64,000 nt of DNA from Flagellimonas hadalis (GTDB lineage Bacteria > Bacteroidota > Bacteroidia > Flavobacteriales > Flavobacteriaceae): assembly GCF_007785775.2 (NCBI RefSeq), contig NZ_VNIK02000003.1, forward strand, positions 276,902 through 340,901, in the 5' to 3' direction. The position numbers and the translations under genes were made by a program. Of the stretch, positions 61,800-64,000 are shown one piece after another. How positions within the stretch are numbered: the first letter of the stretch is position 1; every line of letters starts with the position of its first letter. Under the pieces are notes generated by a model that was given only the letters and a program-made list of their open reading frames with translations, made no database searches and was not told the DNA's origin.

Positions 61800-64000
61800 A
61801 TGTACCTGATCTTTGATACGGAGACCACTGGATTACCCAAACGTTGGGACGCACCCATCACCGACACCGACAACTGGCCAAGGTGCGTGCAGATTGCATG
61901 GCAATTGCATGATGAAATGGGTAGATTGGTGGAGCACCAAGACTTCTTGGTCAAACCCGAAGGGTTCAACATCCCCTACGAATCGGAACAGATCCATGGT
62001 ATCTCCACAGCCTTGGCGGAAGAAAAAGGCACCCCTTTCCATGAAGTGTTGCAAGCGTTCAACAAAGCTTTGGAGCAGACCAAATTTGTGGTGGGCCAGA
62101 ACGTGGGGTTCGATATCAACGTGATGGGATGCGAGTTCCATCGAGGGAGCGTCGGGAGTCCTTTGACCCAGCTTCCCGTTTTGGACACCTGTACCGAATA
62201 TACCGCAGAGCTTTGCAAGATTCCTGGTGGACGTGGGGGCAAGTTCAAGCTACCCACCTTGACCGAGCTGCATGAGTTCCTGTTCGGCGAACCCTTTGCC
62301 GAAGCACACAATGCCACCGCGGATGTGGAAGCCACTACGCGATGCTTTTTGGAACTGGTCCGGAAGAAGCATTTCACTTCCGAGGAACTGGACGTGCAAC
62401 CCGATTATTTTGAGCGTTTTTCCGAGGCCAATCCGCAGGAAATACAACTCATCGGGCTCAAACACATCAACCTAAAGGCCGCCTCCAAAAAAATTGCCGA
62501 TGCACTTTGGGCCAAGGACACCGGTGAAATTTCGGCAGAAGAAATCCAGGAAAACATCGAGACCCTGGAAGATGCGCCCTTTGCCCATCTGCACAACCAC
62601 TCCCAATTTTCCGTGCTCCAGTCCACCATTGACATCAAGGATTTGGTAAAGGCCACTGCGGAAAATGGCATGCCAGCCGTTGCCTTGACCGACCACGCCA
62701 ACATGATGGGGGCCTTTCACTTTGTGAAAGAGGTCATGGCGCACAACAAAAGTGTCAAGGAAAAGAACAAGGAACTCGAGGAAAAGGGCGAGCAGCCCAC
62801 CGAAAAAGAAATTACCCCCATAGTCGGCTGTGAATTCTTCGTGTGTGAGGACCATACCAATAAAAATGTGAAGGACTACGGTTATCAGATCGTACTATTG
62901 GCCAAGAACAAGAAAGGCTACCACAATCTGGCCAAAATGTCCTCCATCGCCTACACCAATGGTTTCTATTACGTCCCCCGAATAGACAGAAAGGTCGTGG
63001 AGCAATACAAAGAGGATGTCATCGCCCTCACCGGAAACCTCTACGGGGAAGTCCCCCACAAAATCCTGAACGTGGGCGAAAAACAGGCCGAAGAAGCCCT
63101 TTTATGGTGGAAAGAACTGTTCGGTGACGATTTGTACATCGAAATCATGCGCCACGGACAGGAAGATGAGGATCGTGTGAACCAAGTGTTGATGCAAATG
63201 GCCAAGGACCATAATGTCAAATTGGTGGCCACCAACAACACCTATTACTGCGCTAAAGAAGACGCCGAGGCCCATGACATTCTCCTGTGCGTGAAGGATG
63301 GCGAAAAACGCTCCACTCCCATTGGAAGGGGGCGTGGGTATCGTTATGGTCTTCCCAACCAGGAATACTACTTCAAGTCCTCGGATGAAATGAAGGAACT
63401 CTTCAAGGATATTCCAGAAGCCATTTTGAACATCCATGAGATCATTGACAAAGTGGAGCCTTACGATCTGGCCAGTGACATCCTGCTGCCCAAATTTGGC
63501 ATTCCCGAGGAGTTCAAGGTAAAGGAAGATGACGAAGATGGGGGCAAACGTGGGGAAAATGCCTATTTAAGACACATCACCTACAAAGGAGCGGAAAAAC
63601 GGTACAAAGAAATCACTCCCGAAATCAGTGAGCGTATCGATTTTGAGTTGGAGACCATCAAAAACTCCGGTTATCCAGGCTATTTTTTGATTGTGGAGGA
63701 TTTTATCCGCGAAGCCCGGAACATGGATGTTTCGGTCGGTCCAGGACGGGGTTCCGCAGCGGGATCTGTGGTGGCCTATTGTTTGGGCATTACCAACATC
63801 GATCCCCTCAAATACGACCTTCTTTTTGAGCGTTTCCTGAATCCGGACAGGGTGTCCATGCCCGATATCGATATTGATTTTGATGATGAGGGCCGTGGCA
63901 GGGTCATGGAATACGTGATCAATAAATATGGGGCCAATCAAGTGGCACAGATCATCACCTACGGCACCATGGCCGCCAAATCCTCCATTCGGGACACGGC
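61800..64000 (+). CDS. dnaE: DNA polymerase III alpha subunit with N-terminal 3'-5' exonuclease domain (5' part)
   Basis: The frame is open from ATG 61800 to the window end (733 codons, incomplete). Residues 1 to about 185 are a DEDDh exonuclease: LIFDTETTG, VVGQNVGFDIN and EAHNATADVEAT with the catalytic His and Asp. From about residue 261 the PHP domain begins (FAHLHNHSQFSVLQSTIDI, AVALTDHANMMG), then the polymerase palm with PGRGSAAGSVVAY and the catalytic Asp pair in MPDIDIDFDDEGRG. It is the replicative polymerase, carrying its own proofreading-type domain at the N-terminus; in E. coli this is the separate DnaQ protein. The finger and C-terminal domains lie outside the window. Confidence 0.93.
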   Translation, partial: MYLIFDTETTGLPKRWDAPITDTDNWPRCVQIAWQLHDEMGRLVEHQDFLVKPEGFNIPYESEQIHGISTALAEEKGTPFHEVLQAFNKALEQTKFVVGQNVGFDINVMGCEFHRGSVGSPLTQLPVLDTCTEYTAELCKIPGGRGGKFKLPTLTELHEFLFGEPFAEAHNATADVEATTRCFLELVRKKHFTSEELDVQPDYFERFSEANPQEIQLIGLKHINLKAASKKIADALWAKDTGEISAEEIQENIETLEDAPFAHLHNHSQFSVLQSTIDIKDLVKATAENGMPAVALTDHANMMGAFHFVKEVMAHNKSVKEKNKELEEKGEQPTEKEITPIVGCEFFVCEDHTNKNVKDYGYQIVLLAKNKKGYHNLAKMSSIAYTNGFYYVPRIDRKVVEQYKEDVIALTGNLYGEVPHKILNVGEKQAEEALLWWKELFGDDLYIEIMRHGQEDEDRVNQVLMQMAKDHNVKLVATNNTYYCAKEDAEAHDILLCVKDGEKRSTPIGRGRGYRYGLPNQEYYFKSSDEMKELFKDIPEAILNIHEIIDKVEPYDLASDILLPKFGIPEEFKVKEDDEDGGKRGENAYLRHITYKGAEKRYKEITPEISERIDFELETIKNSGYPGYFLIVEDFIREARNMDVSVGPGRGSAAGSVVAYCLGITNIDPLKYDLLFERFLNPDRVSMPDIDIDFDDEGRGRVMEYVINKYGANQVAQIITYGTMAAKSSIRDT

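Overview
The window looks like chromosomal DNA of a marine flavobacterium (Bacteroidota, Flavobacteriaceae; a Muricauda/Allomuricauda-like genome is my best guess, by inference only). Supporting signs are the many promoters with the Bacteroidota -7 element TAnnTTTG, a fused ccoN-ccoO oxidase gene with a one-heme CcoP, BlaI/BlaR-type peptidase pairs carrying TonB-system domains, a DnaE carrying its own exonuclease domain, and Bacteroidota-typical families (DUF4407, DUF4230, DUF4260).

Region 1 (1-20.4 kb) is mainly a low-oxygen energy island. After the end of a Kdo transferase gene and a sugar transporter come a ribosome hibernation factor, a usp-phosphofructokinase operon, a ROK sugar kinase, a TonB protein, a hemN-usp operon, and an eight-gene cbb3 oxidase operon (ccoS, ccoNO, ccoQ, ccoP, ccoG, ccoH, a TauE/SafE-like membrane protein and a CoA-transferase). 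The copper ATPase ccoI, an Fnr-like regulator and another usp gene follow. Seven intergenic palindromes of the form TGAY-N4-RTCA lie in this region. For every one, the centre is 29.5 bases upstream of the first T of a -7 element, which puts it at about -41.5. I read this as a compact regulon of the Fnr-like protein encoded in the island.

Region 2 (21-34.8 kb) holds a threonine/serine dehydratase, a PAS histidine kinase, a response regulator, tRNA-Leu(UAG), an M20 dipeptidase, PhnA, a BlaI/BlaR pair whose sensor has two ExbD-like domains, a DUF4407 membrane protein, and a six-gene operon ending in a membrane-anchored MutS-like ATPase. Region 3 (34.8-36.6 kb) is an AT-rich insertion carrying one AlbA_2/ATPase-like gene bracketed by an 11-bp direct repeat.

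Region 4 (36.6-47.8 kb) has hemW, ruvC, a TonB-like lipoprotein, a TPR protein, a second BlaI/BlaR pair whose sensor has two tandem TonB C-terminal domains, a TonB-dependent receptor with a His-rich neighbour, a DUF456 protein, a nitroreductase and a LysR regulator. Region 5 (48-53.8 kb) is a complete histidine degradation operon hutHIUG. Region 6 (53.8-64 kb) has a likely small structured RNA, umuC-umuD in reversed order, glutaryl-CoA dehydrogenase, a tRNA methyltransferase, a four-helix protein, a sulfatase, rpsP-rimM, a DUF2383-like protein and the 5' part of dnaE.

A palindromic repeat made of two inverted arms of about 23 bp (core TCGAGCGCAGTCGAGA) occurs four times between genes at 42.7, 47.8, 53.8 and 54.1 kb. 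A single arm lies in frame inside hemW.
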